Assembly (NCBI RefSeq): GCF_001591665.1
Contig: NZ_BCVI01000057.1
Coordinates: forward strand, 27,119 to 91,118
Length of the DNA stretch: 64,000 nucleotides
Source: Neobacillus soli NBRC 102451
GTDB lineage: Bacteria > Bacillota > Bacilli > Bacillales > Cytobacillaceae
Direction of reading: 5' to 3'
Position numbers and translations under genes: made by a program. How positions within the stretch are numbered: position 1 is the first letter of the stretch; the number at the start of each line of letters is the position of its first letter. This document shows, one piece after another, positions 43,685 through 57,595 of the stretch. The notes under the pieces were generated by a model that saw nothing but the letters and a program-made list of their open reading frames with translations, was not told the DNA's origin and did no database searches.

Positions 43685-44839
43685 TTGATAAATATAAACG
43701 AAAGGCTCAGTTTCATTTGCCTTTTTGACAATCAGTGCTTCAGGTCCATCAACAGAGGTAACACTTACCGAAACCGGAAGGAACTTTGGAAAGCGCTCCA
43801 TCACCAAGCCTGTCACATATTGCGTAAAACCAATTCCTTCTGTCTTGCCATAGAATTGGATTGGAATGGTGATATTCAAATCCTGGAGCTGATCCCCAAT
43901 ATAAAAAGCCCTGCCAATTACCCCACTAAAGTTGGGAAAATACTCTTCGACATCTTGCTTAAAGTTTAAAAAATCGGTAACATCCGCTCGGTGCTTATCC
44001 TTAGCATCCGTTGAAGGGAATAGAAAGTATTTTTCATCTGTCTTTTCCCAATTACTTAATGAAGAACTGCCTTTGTCAGCCGTTGCGTAAGCAATGAAGT
44101 TGCCAGGAACCACGGAAGATTTACTCTCCTGCTCAAACAATGCAATGGTAATCGGGATATCATTTAAGTCTTTGATAGCCCGCATCCGTTTAACCACTTC
44201 AGCCGCGATATTCTTCCCTTCCCTTTGGATTTCTGCAAAAGGAATTTTTTTCTCAAGGGTATCCCCGTCTTTTTGTAATTTATAGTAGTAGACAGAATTT
44301 AAGGCCAGGCCAATCGTAACACCCCCGAGTTTTACAGTGCCCTTATCATCTTTCAGTAAATAATCGTGTTCCAAAAGATGGGCTAAATAAATCGGGGTGC
44401 TTGGTTCACCGCCCTTTCCAGTATCAACTGGGTTTAATCCAATATTATCGGACTCATTTAATTTGTTTTCTTTAAGCTGCTCTTTTGTATACTTGCGGTT
44501 CAACCACTGTCTTACCGTCTTTTCTTTGATTTCCTTCCCTTCACGGAACAAATATTTGTCGGTGTCAAAGGAATTCTGAGCAATTCTCATTAAGCCCATT
44601 TCAAACTCGTTTAAATCATATCTTGTATTGATATTATTGACGACTAACCCGCGGGCTTCCCCCGGCTCAAATGGCAAAATCGTCCGATAATAGCTATTCG
44701 AGATATTGTACTTGGGAATAATCGCCTTCCCTTTCACTTTCTCCTTCGTTTGAACCACTTCATTTTGCTTTTGAAAGTTTGGTGCGCAGGCACTCAGCAA
44801 AAAGACGAGGGAGAGAGCGAGCAATGAGAGTTTTCTCAC
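43682..44839 (-). CDS. camS: CamS-family lipoprotein (sex-pheromone precursor homologue)
   Basis: A 385-residue surface lipoprotein with lipobox LLSAC (Cys18). The family is known from Staphylococcus, where its signal peptide gives the cAM373 pheromone, and from B. subtilis YerH; the function of the mature protein is not established. The start is GTG at 44839 with GAGGTG 7 nt upstream. It lies 17 bp after ligA on the same strand, the conserved order. Confidence 0.92.
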   Translation of the reverse strand: MRKLSLLALSLVFLLSACAPNFQKQNEVVQTKEKVKGKAIIPKYNISNSYYRTILPFEPGEARGLVVNNINTRYDLNEFEMGLMRIAQNSFDTDKYLFREGKEIKEKTVRQWLNRKYTKEQLKENKLNESDNIGLNPVDTGKGGEPSTPIYLAHLLEHDYLLKDDKGTVKLGGVTIGLALNSVYYYKLQKDGDTLEKKIPFAEIQREGKNIAAEVVKRMRAIKDLNDIPITIALFEQESKSSVVPGNFIAYATADKGSSSLSNWEKTDEKYFLFPSTDAKDKHRADVTDFLNFKQDVEEYFPNFSGVIGRAFYIGDQLQDLNITIPIQFYGKTEGIGFTQYVTGLVMERFPKFLPVSVSVTSVDGPEALIVKKANETEPFVYIYQ

Positions 44840-44856
44840 GTCGATACACCTCTTAT

Positions 44857-46899
<2,043 letters not shown>

Positions 46900-49164
46900 T
46901 TATGCTTTTTTAATCGGTGCAAATTTTGCCAGCAGGCGTTTGATCCCAACAGGACTTGGAAAAGCAATATCCAGCTCGATTCCTTCGCCTTGGCCCTTTA
47001 CGCTGACGACTGTTCCAATTCCCCATTTTCCGTGCTGTGCTTTATCGCCGACTTTCCAACCGACATCTTCGCCGCCGGAAGCTGCTGAAACTGGGCGCAT
47101 GACTGGTTTTCTTGCCGTAGCCGGTGTGCCAAATGACGATCTTGGGGATCCAAACGAGCCCCCTGCGGAACCAAATGATCTTCCCGTTGACCCAAACGGC
47201 GTATTCATTCTTTGCTCAGGTTCAACACCCTCTATAAGGTCTTCCGGTATTTCACTAATAAAACGGGATGCCGGGTTCATATTGGTTCTTCCGTACAATG
47301 TTCTCATTTGCGCATTGGTTAAAAATAAGCTTTGCTCTGCCCTGGTAATCCCTACATAGGCAAGGCGCCGTTCTTCTTCCATTTCAACCTCTTCCATTAA
47401 GGAACGACTATGCGGGAAGACGCCTTCTTCCATTCCAATCAAGAAGACAACCGGGAATTCCAGGCCTTTTGCTGAGTGCAAGGTCATCAGGGTAATCGAG
47501 TCGGCCTTTTCGCCATCATCATCGAGCGAATCAATGTCAGCTACCAATGCCAAGTCCGTTAAAAAGGCAACAAGACTCTTATCTTCGCTTGATTCTTCAA
47601 AGCTTTTTGTCACAGATAATAATTCCTCAAGGTTTTCGAGACGGCTTTGTGCCTCAAGCGACTTCTCTGCTTTAAGCATTTCACGGTAACCTGTCTTTTC
47701 AAGTACTTCTTCAACTAGCTCTGTTACAGATAGAAACTCTTGCATATTGGTATAATTTCTGATTAAATCGCGGAATTCACGCGTTGATTTTGTGATTTTC
47801 GGACTTAACCCAATTAATTCAACAGAATCAAGTGCCTGGTAAAGGGATAAATCATGCATACCGGCAAAATCAGCCATTTTATCGACTGAGGTTGATCCAA
47901 TACCGCGTTTCGGGACATTGATGACACGCTGTAAGCTGATGTCATCGTCCGGATTTGAAATCAAGCGTAAATAGGCAAGCATGTCCTTAATTTCTTTCCT
48001 GTCATAGAACTTCGTACCGCCGACAATCGAGTATTCGATATTCGATTTAAGCAGTACTTCCTCCATGACACGGGACTGGGCATTGGTCCGATATAGAATC
48101 GCAATGTCTGAAAGCTTGCGGCTGCCGTCTCGGGTTACTTCTTTTATTTTTCCCGCAACGAATTGTGCTTCTCCCTGCTCACTATCGGCACGGTAATAAA
48201 CGAGTTTATTTCCTTCAGCATTTTCCGTCCAAAGATTTTTCGCCTTCCGGTTCATATTGTTTTCAATGACCTTATTTGCCGCCAGCAGAATTCTCTTTGT
48301 CGATCGGTAGTTTTGCTCTAGTAAAATAACGGATGCATTCGGGTAGTCTTTTTCGAACGAAAGGATATTGGCAATGTCAGCGCCTCTCCATCGATAAATG
48401 GATTGGTCAGAATCCCCGACCACGCATAGATTTTTGAAACGAGCCGCAAGGAATTTCACTAGCATATATTGCGCTTTGTTCGTATCCTGGTACTCATCAA
48501 CATGAATGTATTGAAACTTGCGCTGATAATATTCCAGCACTTCCGGAACACGTTTAAATAATTGAATCGTCATCATAATCAGGTCATCAAAATCTAAGGC
48601 CTGATTTTTGCGTAAGCGCTTCTGGTATTCCTCGAACACATCAGCTACCACCGATTCAAAATACCCGCCCGCTGTTTTCTTATATTCTTCTGGTTCGATT
48701 AATTCATTTTTTGCCGAGCTGATCGAACCTTGGATTGCCCGTGGATCAAACTTCTTTGGGTCAATATTTTTTTCCTTAAGAATACCTTTAACCACGGAGA
48801 GCTGGTCGGTTGAATCAAGAATCGTAAAATTACGATTAAAGCCAATCCGGTCGATATCCCTGCGTAAAATTCTTACACACATCGAGTGAAACGTGGAAAT
48901 CCAAATTTCCTCCGCAGCCCCGCCCATCATTTTCTTAATCCGTTCGCGCATCTCGCGTGCCGCTTTATTGGTAAATGTGATTGCCAAAATATTATAGGGA
49001 TTCACACGCTTTTCGACGATTAAATAACCAATTCGGTGTGTTAGCACCCTGGTCTTGCCGCTTCCGGCACCTGCCATTAATAAAAGCGGGCCGTCTGTCG
49101 TTTTAACCGCATTTTGTTGTTCTGGGTTCAGCCCATTTAATAATTTATCTGTTAAATATTGCAT
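46900..49164 (-). CDS. pcrA: ATP-dependent DNA helicase PcrA
   Basis: A superfamily 1A 3'-to-5' helicase for repair, rolling-circle plasmid replication and removal of RecA filaments. It has 754 residues. Walker [12 protein letters not shown] (about 32-42), [11 protein letters not shown] (motif II), [14 protein letters not shown] (motif III) and the late [14 protein letters not shown] (motif V) are all present. The C-terminus carries an RNA-polymerase-binding Tudor-like end ([16 protein letters not shown]). The frame runs to 49230, but the start [12 protein letters not shown] at 49164 matches the family. Confidence 0.96.
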   Translation of the reverse strand: MQYLTDKLLNGLNPEQQNAVKTTDGPLLLMAGAGSGKTRVLTHRIGYLIVEKRVNPYNILAITFTNKAAREMRERIKKMMGGAAEEIWISTFHSMCVRILRRDIDRIGFNRNFTILDSTDQLSVVKGILKEKNIDPKKFDPRAIQGSISSAKNELIEPEEYKKTAGGYFESVVADVFEEYQKRLRKNQALDFDDLIMMTIQLFKRVPEVLEYYQRKFQYIHVDEYQDTNKAQYMLVKFLAARFKNLCVVGDSDQSIYRWRGADIANILSFEKDYPNASVILLEQNYRSTKRILLAANKVIENNMNRKAKNLWTENAEGNKLVYYRADSEQGEAQFVAGKIKEVTRDGSRKLSDIAILYRTNAQSRVMEEVLLKSNIEYSIVGGTKFYDRKEIKDMLAYLRLISNPDDDISLQRVINVPKRGIGSTSVDKMADFAGMHDLSLYQALDSVELIGLSPKITKSTREFRDLIRNYTNMQEFLSVTELVEEVLEKTGYREMLKAEKSLEAQSRLENLEELLSVTKSFEESSEDKSLVAFLTDLALVADIDSLDDDGEKADSITLMTLHSAKGLEFPVVFLIGMEEGVFPHSRSLMEEVEMEEERRLAYVGITRAEQSLFLTNAQMRTLYGRTNMNPASRFISEIPEDLIEGVEPEQRMNTPFGSTGRSFGSAGGSFGSPRSSFGTPATARKPVMRPVSAASGGEDVGWKVGDKAQHGKWGIGTVVSVKGQGEGIELDIAFPSPVGIKRLLAKFAPIKKA

Positions 49165-49233
49165 TTTCCCACCACCATTACAAACATTTGTTCTTACTTT
49201 TATTTTAACGTTAATCCCGTTCGCTTGCAAATT

Positions 49234-49917
49234 CTACCGAACGCTTCTTACCGTTTCCAAGGCTTGTTCAAAGTTTTCATAAATAGCATTCCCGACGACA
49301 ATTACATCGGCATGCTGAGCCATTTCTGCTGCTTGTAGGGGAGTTGATATTCCGCCGCCGTAAAAAAGGGTTGTTTTTTCAAGGACCCTTTTCACATCTG
49401 CAACCAAGTCGACATTTCCATATTTACCGCTATATTCTAAATAAAAGATTGGCAGCTTAAACATCTTTTCAGCCATCATCGCATAGGCCAAAACATCCTC
49501 GTTCGTTACCGCCGCATTGGCTTTCGTCAGCTTAGCAGCTTTGCACTCCTCGTTCAAGATGCAGTAGCCCTCCATCGCGATTTCTTCCCAATCCATGATT
49601 TCTCCAAATTCCTTTACGGCTTGATGGTGAAGTCCTGTAATCCAGTTTGGATCATGACTATTCATGACCGTCGGAATAAAATAAAGGTCAAATCCTGGTG
49701 TCACGGTGTCGATACTTGAAACTTCAAGGACACATGGTACGGTATAGCGGCGAATTTTAGCCATTAATTCAAGGACTTTTTCAAGGGTCACACCATCTGT
49801 TCCACCTACGATAACCGCATCCGTTCCCGACTCGCAGATTTTTTCCAATCGTTCATCTGTAATTTCTTTATTGGGGTCGAGTTTAAACACATGCCGCCAC
49901 TCGCGAAAATCATACAT
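49234..49917 (-). CDS. pcrB: heptaprenylglyceryl phosphate synthase
   Basis: A TIM-barrel prenyltransferase that joins heptaprenyl diphosphate to glycerol-1-phosphate, giving an archaeal-type ether lipid in Bacillales. It has 227 residues and aligns with B. subtilis Pcr[32 protein letters not shown] and FYGGGIST. The longer frame begins at 49953; GGGAGG 8 nt before ATG 49917 ([10 protein letters not shown]) decides the start. It precedes pcrA by about 70 bp. Confidence 0.94.
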   Translation of the reverse strand: MYDFREWRHVFKLDPNKEITDERLEKICESGTDAVIVGGTDGVTLEKVLELMAKIRRYTVPCVLEVSSIDTVTPGFDLYFIPTVMNSHDPNWITGLHHQAVKEFGEIMDWEEIAMEGYCILNEECKAAKLTKANAAVTNEDVLAYAMMAEKMFKLPIFYLEYSGKYGNVDLVADVKRVLEKTTLFYGGGISTPLQAAEMAQHADVIVVGNAIYENFEQALETVRSVR

Positions 49918-50023
49918 CCAAGGGTCCTCCCATTCGTCTATCCATTCCACCATTATAGCATTTGCTGATTCGATAAAAAAAGAAAACAGTCATTCATATT
50001 TTAGAAATGTTAACCAAAAGGAA

Positions 50024-50052
50024 AAACCGAAGATTGTCTCTTCGGTTTTATT
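50024..50052. terminator. terminator between yerC and pcrB
   Basis: AAACCGAAGA-TTGTC-TCTTCGGTTT with A and T tracts on either side, so it can act in both directions. It ends the yerC transcript. Confidence 0.82.
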
Positions 50053-50089
50053 ACTATCTAACTGCAGCGCCTAAGCAGTTCCGCTATTT

Positions 50090-50404
50090 TTATTTTTGTT
50101 CAGTTGTGCTATTTTCTTTATTGATGCGTTCAAAAACCATATCATACGTATCGTTTCCATAGTTCAAACAACGTTTGACACGGGAAATGGTGGCAGTGCT
50201 TGCCCCAGTTTCCGTTTCAATCTTTTGATAGGTATTTTTTTCGCGGAGCATTCTTGCCACGTCTAAGCGTTGCGATAATGATTGAATTTCATTAATGGTA
50301 CACAAATCGTCAAAAAAGCGATAGCATTCTTCCAAATCTTTTAATGAAAGAACGGCATTGAATAATTGATCAAGCTCTTTTCCTCGTAATTTATTTATTT
50401 GCAT
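50090..50404 (-). CDS. yerC: TrpR-like protein YerC/YecD
   Basis: A 104-residue DNA-binding protein with the Trp-repressor helix-turn-helix: INEIQSLSQRLDVARMLREK and TGASTATISRVKRCL (about 38-82, quoted in parts). Related YerC is a regulator of unknown effector in B. subtilis. It keeps the conserved place between yerB and pcrB, with its own terminator. Confidence 0.92.
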   Translation of the reverse strand: MQINKLRGKELDQLFNAVLSLKDLEECYRFFDDLCTINEIQSLSQRLDVARMLREKNTYQKIETETGASTATISRVKRCLNYGNDTYDMVFERINKENSTTEQK

Positions 50405-50434
50405 ATTTTTTTACCCCTTAGTTAGATTAGCTGA

Positions 50435-51487
50435 TTACTTTACATTAAACGAAACAATTTTTTGAAGCCCAGGGCTTGTTGGAACAACGTTTACCCATGT
50501 TCTTCCCTGTACTAACGGAACCTCTTCCCCATCCTTAACTGGAACAATTTGGCCGTCCTTATTCTTCCAATCCACTTCCATGACCTTGCCCTTCTGTAGC
50601 AAATAGCCCTTGCCGCCTGACTCTAAATCAATGTCGCGGCGTCCAACCGAATCGACGATTTGATGGACGGCTTCAATTATCAAAATATTATCCAGCAAAA
50701 CAGGGGCCTGTGTGTCTAAATCGACTGTTTGCTCTCCGCCTGAAAAGCGCTTATATTTGCCAAGTGTATCGTCAAATTCGTAAATGGAATCAGATATTCC
50801 ACCCTTAGAATAAGTAATTTTAACGGAGGTCGCCTCTTTGCCAGCTATATTTTTGCTTTCTTCCTCGGTCAAAAAATTAAAGCTTGGCGGGGTCTTCTCC
50901 ATCGAATACTTTTTCAGCTTAGCACCCTTCAAAATATTTTGATAGGTAATATAGGAGTTGTGCGGTGCTTTCCTTGTGCTAGACCGTCGAAAAAGGGTCC
51001 CATCATAAACCATTCCATTTAAATTATCAATATAATTCGACTCCAGCATTTTCTTTGCTTCTTTACTATAGCCGTGCGCGATATATAGGGCATTAAGTCC
51101 TTTGGCCAGATCAATATAATAGTCGCGCGCACTCCGAACAGGTCCGATTTTGGTCGGGTGTTCACTTTGAAAAACGGCAACAAAACGGGTAATATCACCC
51201 TCCGCAAGTACTTCATAGACAATATCAGCCTTGTCCAAACCCGATTGCGGCCTTGCTTTTGGATGATTATTAATCATTACAGCAACGGCTCTTCCCTCCG
51301 TTACAGTATCAGAGCCTATACCTGTCAAAGGATAATAATACGGGAATGTCTCCGTTTTTTCCTTTTCTTTGTCCGCTTCTTTATCAACGACTTTTACTTT
51401 CTTCACTGGTTCCTTTACCTTTTCCTTATTACTGCAGCCGGATAAAAATAATAAGACAGCTGCCACAGCAACAGCCCATTTTTTCAT
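50435..51487 (-). CDS. yerB: DUF3048 lipoprotein YerB
   Basis: A 350-residue lipoprotein with signal KKWAVAVAAVLLFLSGC (lipobox LSGC). The two DUF3048 parts follow: RAVAVMINNHPKARPQSGL (about 72-90) with AHGYSKEAKKML, and a C-terminal domain with GKVMEVDWKNKDGQ. Function unknown. The frame extends to 51523, but GAGGTG with 9-nt spacing supports ATG 51487, which also starts the signal peptide. Confidence 0.9.
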   Translation of the reverse strand: MKKWAVAVAAVLLFLSGCSNKEKVKEPVKKVKVVDKEADKEKEKTETFPYYYPLTGIGSDTVTEGRAVAVMINNHPKARPQSGLDKADIVYEVLAEGDITRFVAVFQSEHPTKIGPVRSARDYYIDLAKGLNALYIAHGYSKEAKKMLESNYIDNLNGMVYDGTLFRRSSTRKAPHNSYITYQNILKGAKLKKYSMEKTPPSFNFLTEEESKNIAGKEATSVKITYSKGGISDSIYEFDDTLGKYKRFSGGEQTVDLDTQAPVLLDNILIIEAVHQIVDSVGRRDIDLESGGKGYLLQKGKVMEVDWKNKDGQIVPVKDGEEVPLVQGRTWVNVVPTSPGLQKIVSFNVK

Positions 51488-51559
51488 ATGGATCAACACC
51501 TCGATTCCGTTTATATATCGCAAATACTTTCACGCTTTACCTCGTTAGTTATTAACAGT

Positions 51560-53305
51560 TTAACGCATTATTGACGGAAAGAGTACTGTTTTATTCATGA
51601 CGTCATACATTCCTTGTTGGGTAATTCGAATGTATGGCAAATGTGTTGACGAAAAGAACAATAGGCTATAAATAGGATCTGAAAAGGCATAGCCGCGCTC
51701 TGCCAGCTGCTTAAACAAAGCCTTTTCTTGGATCATTAACTCTTCGACAGGAAGATCCGACATAATTCCATTTAGTGATAAGGGCAGCTCGCAAATGATC
51801 TCGGTATCCTCTACCATGACAATGCCCCCGCCTAATTCTTTCATTCTATTAAAAGCATGGATCATATCCTGTTTGTTTTTTCCTATTAAAATAATATCCC
51901 CTGTATTCGAAAAAGAACTGGCTAAAGCCGACAGCTTTGTGGCGAAGCCTTTTAATAGTGTATTAATCCGCCACTTTCCTTTTCGGTCAATTAACGTGAA
52001 GAAACATTCATCATGGTCTGCAGGAAGTTCGTCCCCCGATGCATCGATGGAAATTGAATATGGTTTTGTGATGACTGAGTTTTCCATTTTTATTCCGAAA
52101 GGCATGGAAAATTGTAAATCATCCATTGATATTTCCCAATCCAGCTCCATCGGCTTTAGCCCATATTCGCCCCACGTAATTGGCGGATAGGCATCAGCCG
52201 CTTTAACCCCATCCTGTTTGACCCATTTCCCCTTGGCAAGGACGGAAACAGGTGTCGGATTTTCAATGCTAGATAAGAAATTGATATTGGCAACGCGGCC
52301 GGTGGCAATAGTACCATAAAGATGGTCAATGTTGTAATAGCGGGCAATATTCACAGTTGCCATATTGTAGGCATCAATAGCGGGAACACCTTTTTCAATC
52401 GCAATCCGAATCATCTGATCGTTCATTCCTTGTTCATAAAAGGTAGATGATGAGCCATCTGTATTAAATACTAATCTATCATAGGCCTCTATGCCCAGTC
52501 GCTTCATATCATCTAAAATTTGCGGCAAATCGGGCCGAATCGATGAATATCTTAAAGACACCATATAACCCTGCATGAGGCGTTTATAAACCTCTTCTCC
52601 CGTCATCGCTTCATGATCACAATCGGCACCGAGCAGCATCATTTTTGCCAATGTCTTCTCAGAAGCCCCCGGAAAATGACCCTCGATTTTCTTGCGCATC
52701 CGCTTTGCCTCTTGAATCCAGTGAAGCATCATATCATCGCCATCAAGCAGTTTCGGCCAGGCTGTCAGTTCCCCGCCTTGAAGGACCGCATCATGCTCAA
52801 GCCACGATTTAATATTACTATGCGAAAATATTTCCTCTTCATTCAAAATTTCCGTTTGGGAATCAAATCGTCCCCCCCAAAACATCGTTGTCGGAATCGA
52901 ACGAAGGTCCTTTAATAATGAGAATGCTTCCCTTGTTTTCAAATTTAACATCAGGGCGATGTTGTCGTTAATCAATGTTGTTGTCCCAAACTGTGATGCA
53001 TAGGCAGCGAGTGTTTGGGGATTATATAACTGAAACGGATGGGCATGCGGTTCGATGTAGCCTGGAACCAGAATTTCGTTGGTGCAATCAATGATTTCGC
53101 AGTCTTCGATATGTGTTGGCAGGTTCTCGCCAACATAGACAATCCGATCATCATAAATCCAAATATTTGCTCTCATCCATTGGCGAAACGTCTGATTTAA
53201 ATACAAAGCGTTTTTCAATAAAATGGTCGGAGATGTTTTCCCATCCAAAACGGATACATGCATGCGTAAGTGTTTGTTTTTCCAGCGGTAGCGTTGTTCC
53301 AGCAT
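51560..53305 (-). CDS. yerA: adenine deaminase (YerA type)
   Basis: A metal-dependent amidohydrolase of 581 residues expected to turn adenine into hypoxanthine and ammonia. Metal-site motifs: PGYIEPHAHPF (about 88-98), EGHFPGAS and DCDHEAMTGEE (about 215-240), and NTDGSSS (about 285). The protein matches the YerA branch, and its true substrate may not be proven. It sits beside the purine operon as in B. subtilis. ATG 53305 (MLEQRYRWK) is preferred over the frame start at 53326 because of GGGAGG just upstream. Confidence 0.85.
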   Translation of the reverse strand: MLEQRYRWKNKHLRMHVSVLDGKTSPTILLKNALYLNQTFRQWMRANIWIYDDRIVYVGENLPTHIEDCEIIDCTNEILVPGYIEPHAHPFQLYNPQTLAAYASQFGTTTLINDNIALMLNLKTREAFSLLKDLRSIPTTMFWGGRFDSQTEILNEEEIFSHSNIKSWLEHDAVLQGGELTAWPKLLDGDDMMLHWIQEAKRMRKKIEGHFPGASEKTLAKMMLLGADCDHEAMTGEEVYKRLMQGYMVSLRYSSIRPDLPQILDDMKRLGIEAYDRLVFNTDGSSSTFYEQGMNDQMIRIAIEKGVPAIDAYNMATVNIARYYNIDHLYGTIATGRVANINFLSSIENPTPVSVLAKGKWVKQDGVKAADAYPPITWGEYGLKPMELDWEISMDDLQFSMPFGIKMENSVITKPYSISIDASGDELPADHDECFFTLIDRKGKWRINTLLKGFATKLSALASSFSNTGDIILIGKNKQDMIHAFNRMKELGGGIVMVEDTEIICELPLSLNGIMSDLPVEELMIQEKALFKQLAERGYAFSDPIYSLLFFSSTHLPYIRITQQGMYDVMNKTVLFPSIMR

Positions 53306-53473
53306 ACCATGTCCCTCCCTTTTCAAAAGAACTATCTATATAATGAAAAGCTGATTTAATAATAAAGAAAGCCCTTACAAAAATTTCTTTAATTATTATA
53401 CTATCATATTTTACTGTTTAAAGCAGTAAAGAATTGATAAATATTGTAAAAGTCTTGTGAAGGAGTGAACAAA

Positions 53474-53773
53474 ATGAATATTAAGCCGAATATTGGTATT
53501 TTGAACGCGTTAATTCGCATTACCTTGGGGTTAACAATTCTTGCCTGGAGTACTTCCAAGCTTGTCAAAAACCCTTGGAGGGATTCTCTTTTGTTTGTGG
53601 CCTTATGCGGGGCGATGAAGGTGGCGGAGGGAATTGTCCGCTATTGTCCTGTGACGGCTTTATTTGAAAAGTGTCAGGGCATGATGGAGGAAGGTTCCCC
53701 TGACTCCATGGATGGAATGGAAGGGTTGACCAACTTAGACGGGGATCAGGTGGTACCTTATAATCCGTCATAA
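53474..53773 (+). CDS. YgaP-like DUF2892 small membrane protein
   Basis: A 99-residue protein with two predicted membrane helices (about 8-24 and 34-52) and the DUF2892 end motif RYCPVTALFEKC. Homologous segments occur at the C-terminus of YgaP rhodanese proteins. Function unknown. A GTG at 53465 is in frame, but AAGGAG serves ATG 53474. It is the only plus-strand gene in this block. No terminator follows; the 52-bp array begins within about 30 bp. Confidence 0.8.
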   Translation: MNIKPNIGILNALIRITLGLTILAWSTSKLVKNPWRDSLLFVALCGAMKVAEGIVRYCPVTALFEKCQGMMEEGSPDSMDGMEGLTNLDGDQVVPYNPS

Positions 53774-53794
53774 TGTTAAAACAGCCCCCTCTGT

Positions 53795-54175
53795 GGTCTC
53801 TTGAAGACTTAATTGAGGACCGAGTTCATCTTAAAACCACATTTATTGTCCTTATGAAGGGCTCAAGAAGACGGAAATCATCTTTAAATCACACTTTTTG
53901 TCCTCATGAAGGGCTCATGAGGACAGGATTCATGTTTAATTCACATTTTTTGTCCTCATGAAGGGCTCATGAGGACAGGAATCATGTTTAATTCACCTTT
54001 TTTGTCCTCATGAAAGGCTCATGAGGACAGGAATCATGTTTAATTCACACTTATTGGTCTCATGAAAGACTCATGAGGACGGAAATCATCTTTAAATCAC
54101 ATTTCCTGTCCTCATGAAGGGCTCATGAGGACAGGAATCATGTTTAATTCACTTTTTTGTCCTCATGAATATAGT
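53795..54175. repeat. 52-bp tandem hairpin array 2 (about eight units)
   Basis: GTCCTCATGA-type left arms start near 53795, then at 53848, 53900, 53952, 54004, 54056, 54108 and 54159, a pitch of 52 bp with one 53 and one 51 at the ends. Each good unit is GTCCTCATGA, a 5-nt loop (AGGGC or AAGGC), TCATGAGGAC and a 27-nt linker that begins AGG and ends TTTTTT. The hairpin is that of array 1, but the linker middle differs (GAATCATGTTTAATTCAC). End units are decayed. It fills the gap between convergent ygaP-like and purD genes. Confidence 0.95.
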
Positions 54176-54189
54176 ATTGTGAGCCCTCT

Positions 54190-55467
<1,278 letters not shown>

Positions 55468-55479
55468 TTACACCCCCAA

Positions 55480-57018
55480 TTAATGTTTAAAATGTCTTAC
55501 TCCCGTAAACACCATCGCGATTCCATATTCGTCTGCCTTTTTGATTGAATCCTCATCACGAATCGAGCCGCCAGGTTGAATAATCGCGGTAATTCCTGCT
55601 TTGGACGCCGCTTCAACGGTATCGTCCATCGGGAAAAAGGCATCAGAAGCAAGTGCGGCACCCTCAGCTTTAGCTCCCGCTTGTTTCAAGGCAATTTCCG
55701 CGGCCCCGACTCTGTTCATCTGACCGGCGCCAATTCCAATCGTCATATCCTCATTTGTTACAACGATGGCATTTGATTTCACATGCTTCACGACCTTCCA
55801 GCCCAACTTTAAGGCTTCCCATTCAGCATCCGTTGGCTGTCTCTTTGTTGCAACTGAGACCTTAGCATCTTCAAGCGTGTACCGGTCCTGCTCTTGAACC
55901 AGCAAGCCGCCTTCAATCGTCGTCATTTTCAGTTCAGGTTTTTTCGCATCATCAAATGGAATCGTTAACAGGCGGAGATTCTTTTTCGCTGTTAAAATGG
56001 CTAATGCCTCTTCTGAGTAAGATGGGGCAATGATGATTTCTAAGAAAATTTCATGAAGTTTTCCGGCAGTTTCCGCGTCAACTTCACGGTTAAAAGCAAT
56101 GATTCCGCCAAATATAGATACAGGATCGGCCGCAAAGGCCTTGGTGAACGCTTCATATCCCGTTTCCCCGGTACCGACACCGCACGGATTCATATGTTTC
56201 ACGGCAACCGCCGCAGGTTCCGTGAATTCCTTGACAATTTGCAACGCTGCATCGGCATCATTAATATTATTGTAGGAAAGTTCTTTCCCATGAAGCTGCA
56301 CTGCATTGGCAATGGAGAACGTGGAGCCAAGCGGCCTTTTATAAAAAGCTGCCTGTTGATGCGGATTTTCCCCGTAACGTAGTGTCTGCTTCCATTCATA
56401 GGTAACCGTTAATTTTTCTGGAGTTTCCTCCCCCGCTAAGTCAGTCATGTATTCCGCAATCAATGCATCATAGGCAGCCGTGTGGCGGAATACTTTCGCT
56501 GCGAGCTTTCTTCTTGTCTCAAGTTTCGTAGTACCATCAGCTTTCAATTCTGCAATAACCGTTTCATAATCACTTGGATCCACCACAACCGTCACATATT
56601 GATGGTTTTTCGCGGAGGCACGCAGCATGGTCGGGCCGCCGATATCTATATTTTCTATCGCATCCGCTACGGTGACCTCCGGCTTTTCGATCGTTTGCTG
56701 AAACGGATAGAGATTGACGCAAACAAGTTGGATTGCTTCAATCCCATGTTCCTCTAGCTGCTTTTGATGCTGCACATCATCCTGTTTCGCGAGTAAGCCG
56801 CCATGTATAAACGGATTTAACGTTTTAACACGACCTTCTAAAATTTCTGGAAAACCTGTAACATCACTTACTCCAAGTACAGGAATTCCTTGTTCATGAA
56901 GGGCCTTTTTCGTTCCCCCTGTAGAAATAAGCTCAAAGCCAAGGCTGACTAATTCTCTTGCAAATTCCGTAATTCCATTTTTATCTGAAACACTAATAAG
57001 CGCGCGTTTTTTTGTCAT
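55480..57018 (-). CDS. purH: bifunctional AICAR formyltransferase / IMP cyclohydrolase
   Basis: The last two steps to IMP. It has 512 residues: an N-terminal cyclohydrolase ([32 protein letters not shown]; about 1-195) and a C-terminal formyltransferase ([23 protein letters not shown], about 200-512). AAGGAG is 9 nt before ATG 57018; an upstream in-frame ATG (57027) overlaps that site. It overlaps the end of purN by 26 bp. Confidence 0.97.
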   Translation of the reverse strand: MTKKRALISVSDKNGITEFARELVSLGFELISTGGTKKALHEQGIPVLGVSDVTGFPEILEGRVKTLNPFIHGGLLAKQDDVQHQKQLEEHGIEAIQLVCVNLYPFQQTIEKPEVTVADAIENIDIGGPTMLRASAKNHQYVTVVVDPSDYETVIAELKADGTTKLETRRKLAAKVFRHTAAYDALIAEYMTDLAGEETPEKLTVTYEWKQTLRYGENPHQQAAFYKRPLGSTFSIANAVQLHGKELSYNNINDADAALQIVKEFTEPAAVAVKHMNPCGVGTGETGYEAFTKAFAADPVSIFGGIIAFNREVDAETAGKLHEIFLEIIIAPSYSEEALAILTAKKNLRLLTIPFDDAKKPELKMTTIEGGLLVQEQDRYTLEDAKVSVATKRQPTDAEWEALKLGWKVVKHVKSNAIVVTNEDMTIGIGAGQMNRVGAAEIALKQAGAKAEGAALASDAFFPMDDTVEAASKAGITAIIQPGGSIRDEDSIKKADEYGIAMVFTGVRHFKH

Positions 57019-57595
57019 AAAAAACATCTCCTTGTATCAATAACATTTGCAGGATGGATGGATATAGCTTGTGTTCGATTCTCTGGATTTTCTGCTGCAG
57101 GCTTTCTCTTGTATCATTTTCCTCAAGTTGAACCCGCTCTTGGATAATAATTGGCCCTGTGTCCATTCCTTCATCGACAAAATGGACGGTGACTCCACTC
57201 CAGTTCGCTTTTGCCGCCAAAGCCTGACCGATTGCATCTTTACCGGGAAAAGCAGGAAGGAGTGAAGGATGGACGTTCACGATTCTCCCTTTATATTCTC
57301 CTAATAAAGTTGGGCCAATTAATCTCATATATCCGGCAAGCACGACAAATTCCACGCCATGACTCTTTAAATTCTCTAATATTTCCTTTTCATAACCCTC
57401 TTTGCTGCTATATACCTTTGGATTAAAAACAAAGCTTGGAATATTAGCATCGTTCGCACGTGCGATGGCATACGCTCCAGGTTTGTCACATACGAGAAGT
57501 GAAATGGCGGCATCAAGCTCCCCTGCTTGAACAACATCGATGATCGCTTGAAAATTGCTTCCGTTTCCTGAGGCAAACACAGCGACATTTTTCAT
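56993..57595 (-). CDS. purN: phosphoribosylglycinamide formyltransferase
   Basis: Transfers formyl from 10-formyltetrahydrofolate to GAR, step 3. It has 200 residues; [11 protein letters not shown] at 8-18, [12 protein letters not shown] near 88 and the catalytic region [16 protein letters not shown] (about 105-120) are clear. Its start overlaps the purM stop by 4 bp and its end overlaps purH. Confidence 0.96.
   Translation of the reverse strand: MKNVAVFASGNGSNFQAIIDVVQAGELDAAISLLVCDKPGAYAIARANDANIPSFVFNPKVYSSKEGYEKEILENLKSHGVEFVVLAGYMRLIGPTLLGEYKGRIVNVHPSLLPAFPGKDAIGQALAAKANWSGVTVHFVDEGMDTGPIIIQERVQLEENDTRESLQQKIQRIEHKLYPSILQMLLIQGDVFYDKKTRAY

Noticed and set aside
53773..53961. 62-residue ORF after the ygaP-like gene
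   Set aside because: Lies within 52-bp array 2; its peptide only reflects the repeat.
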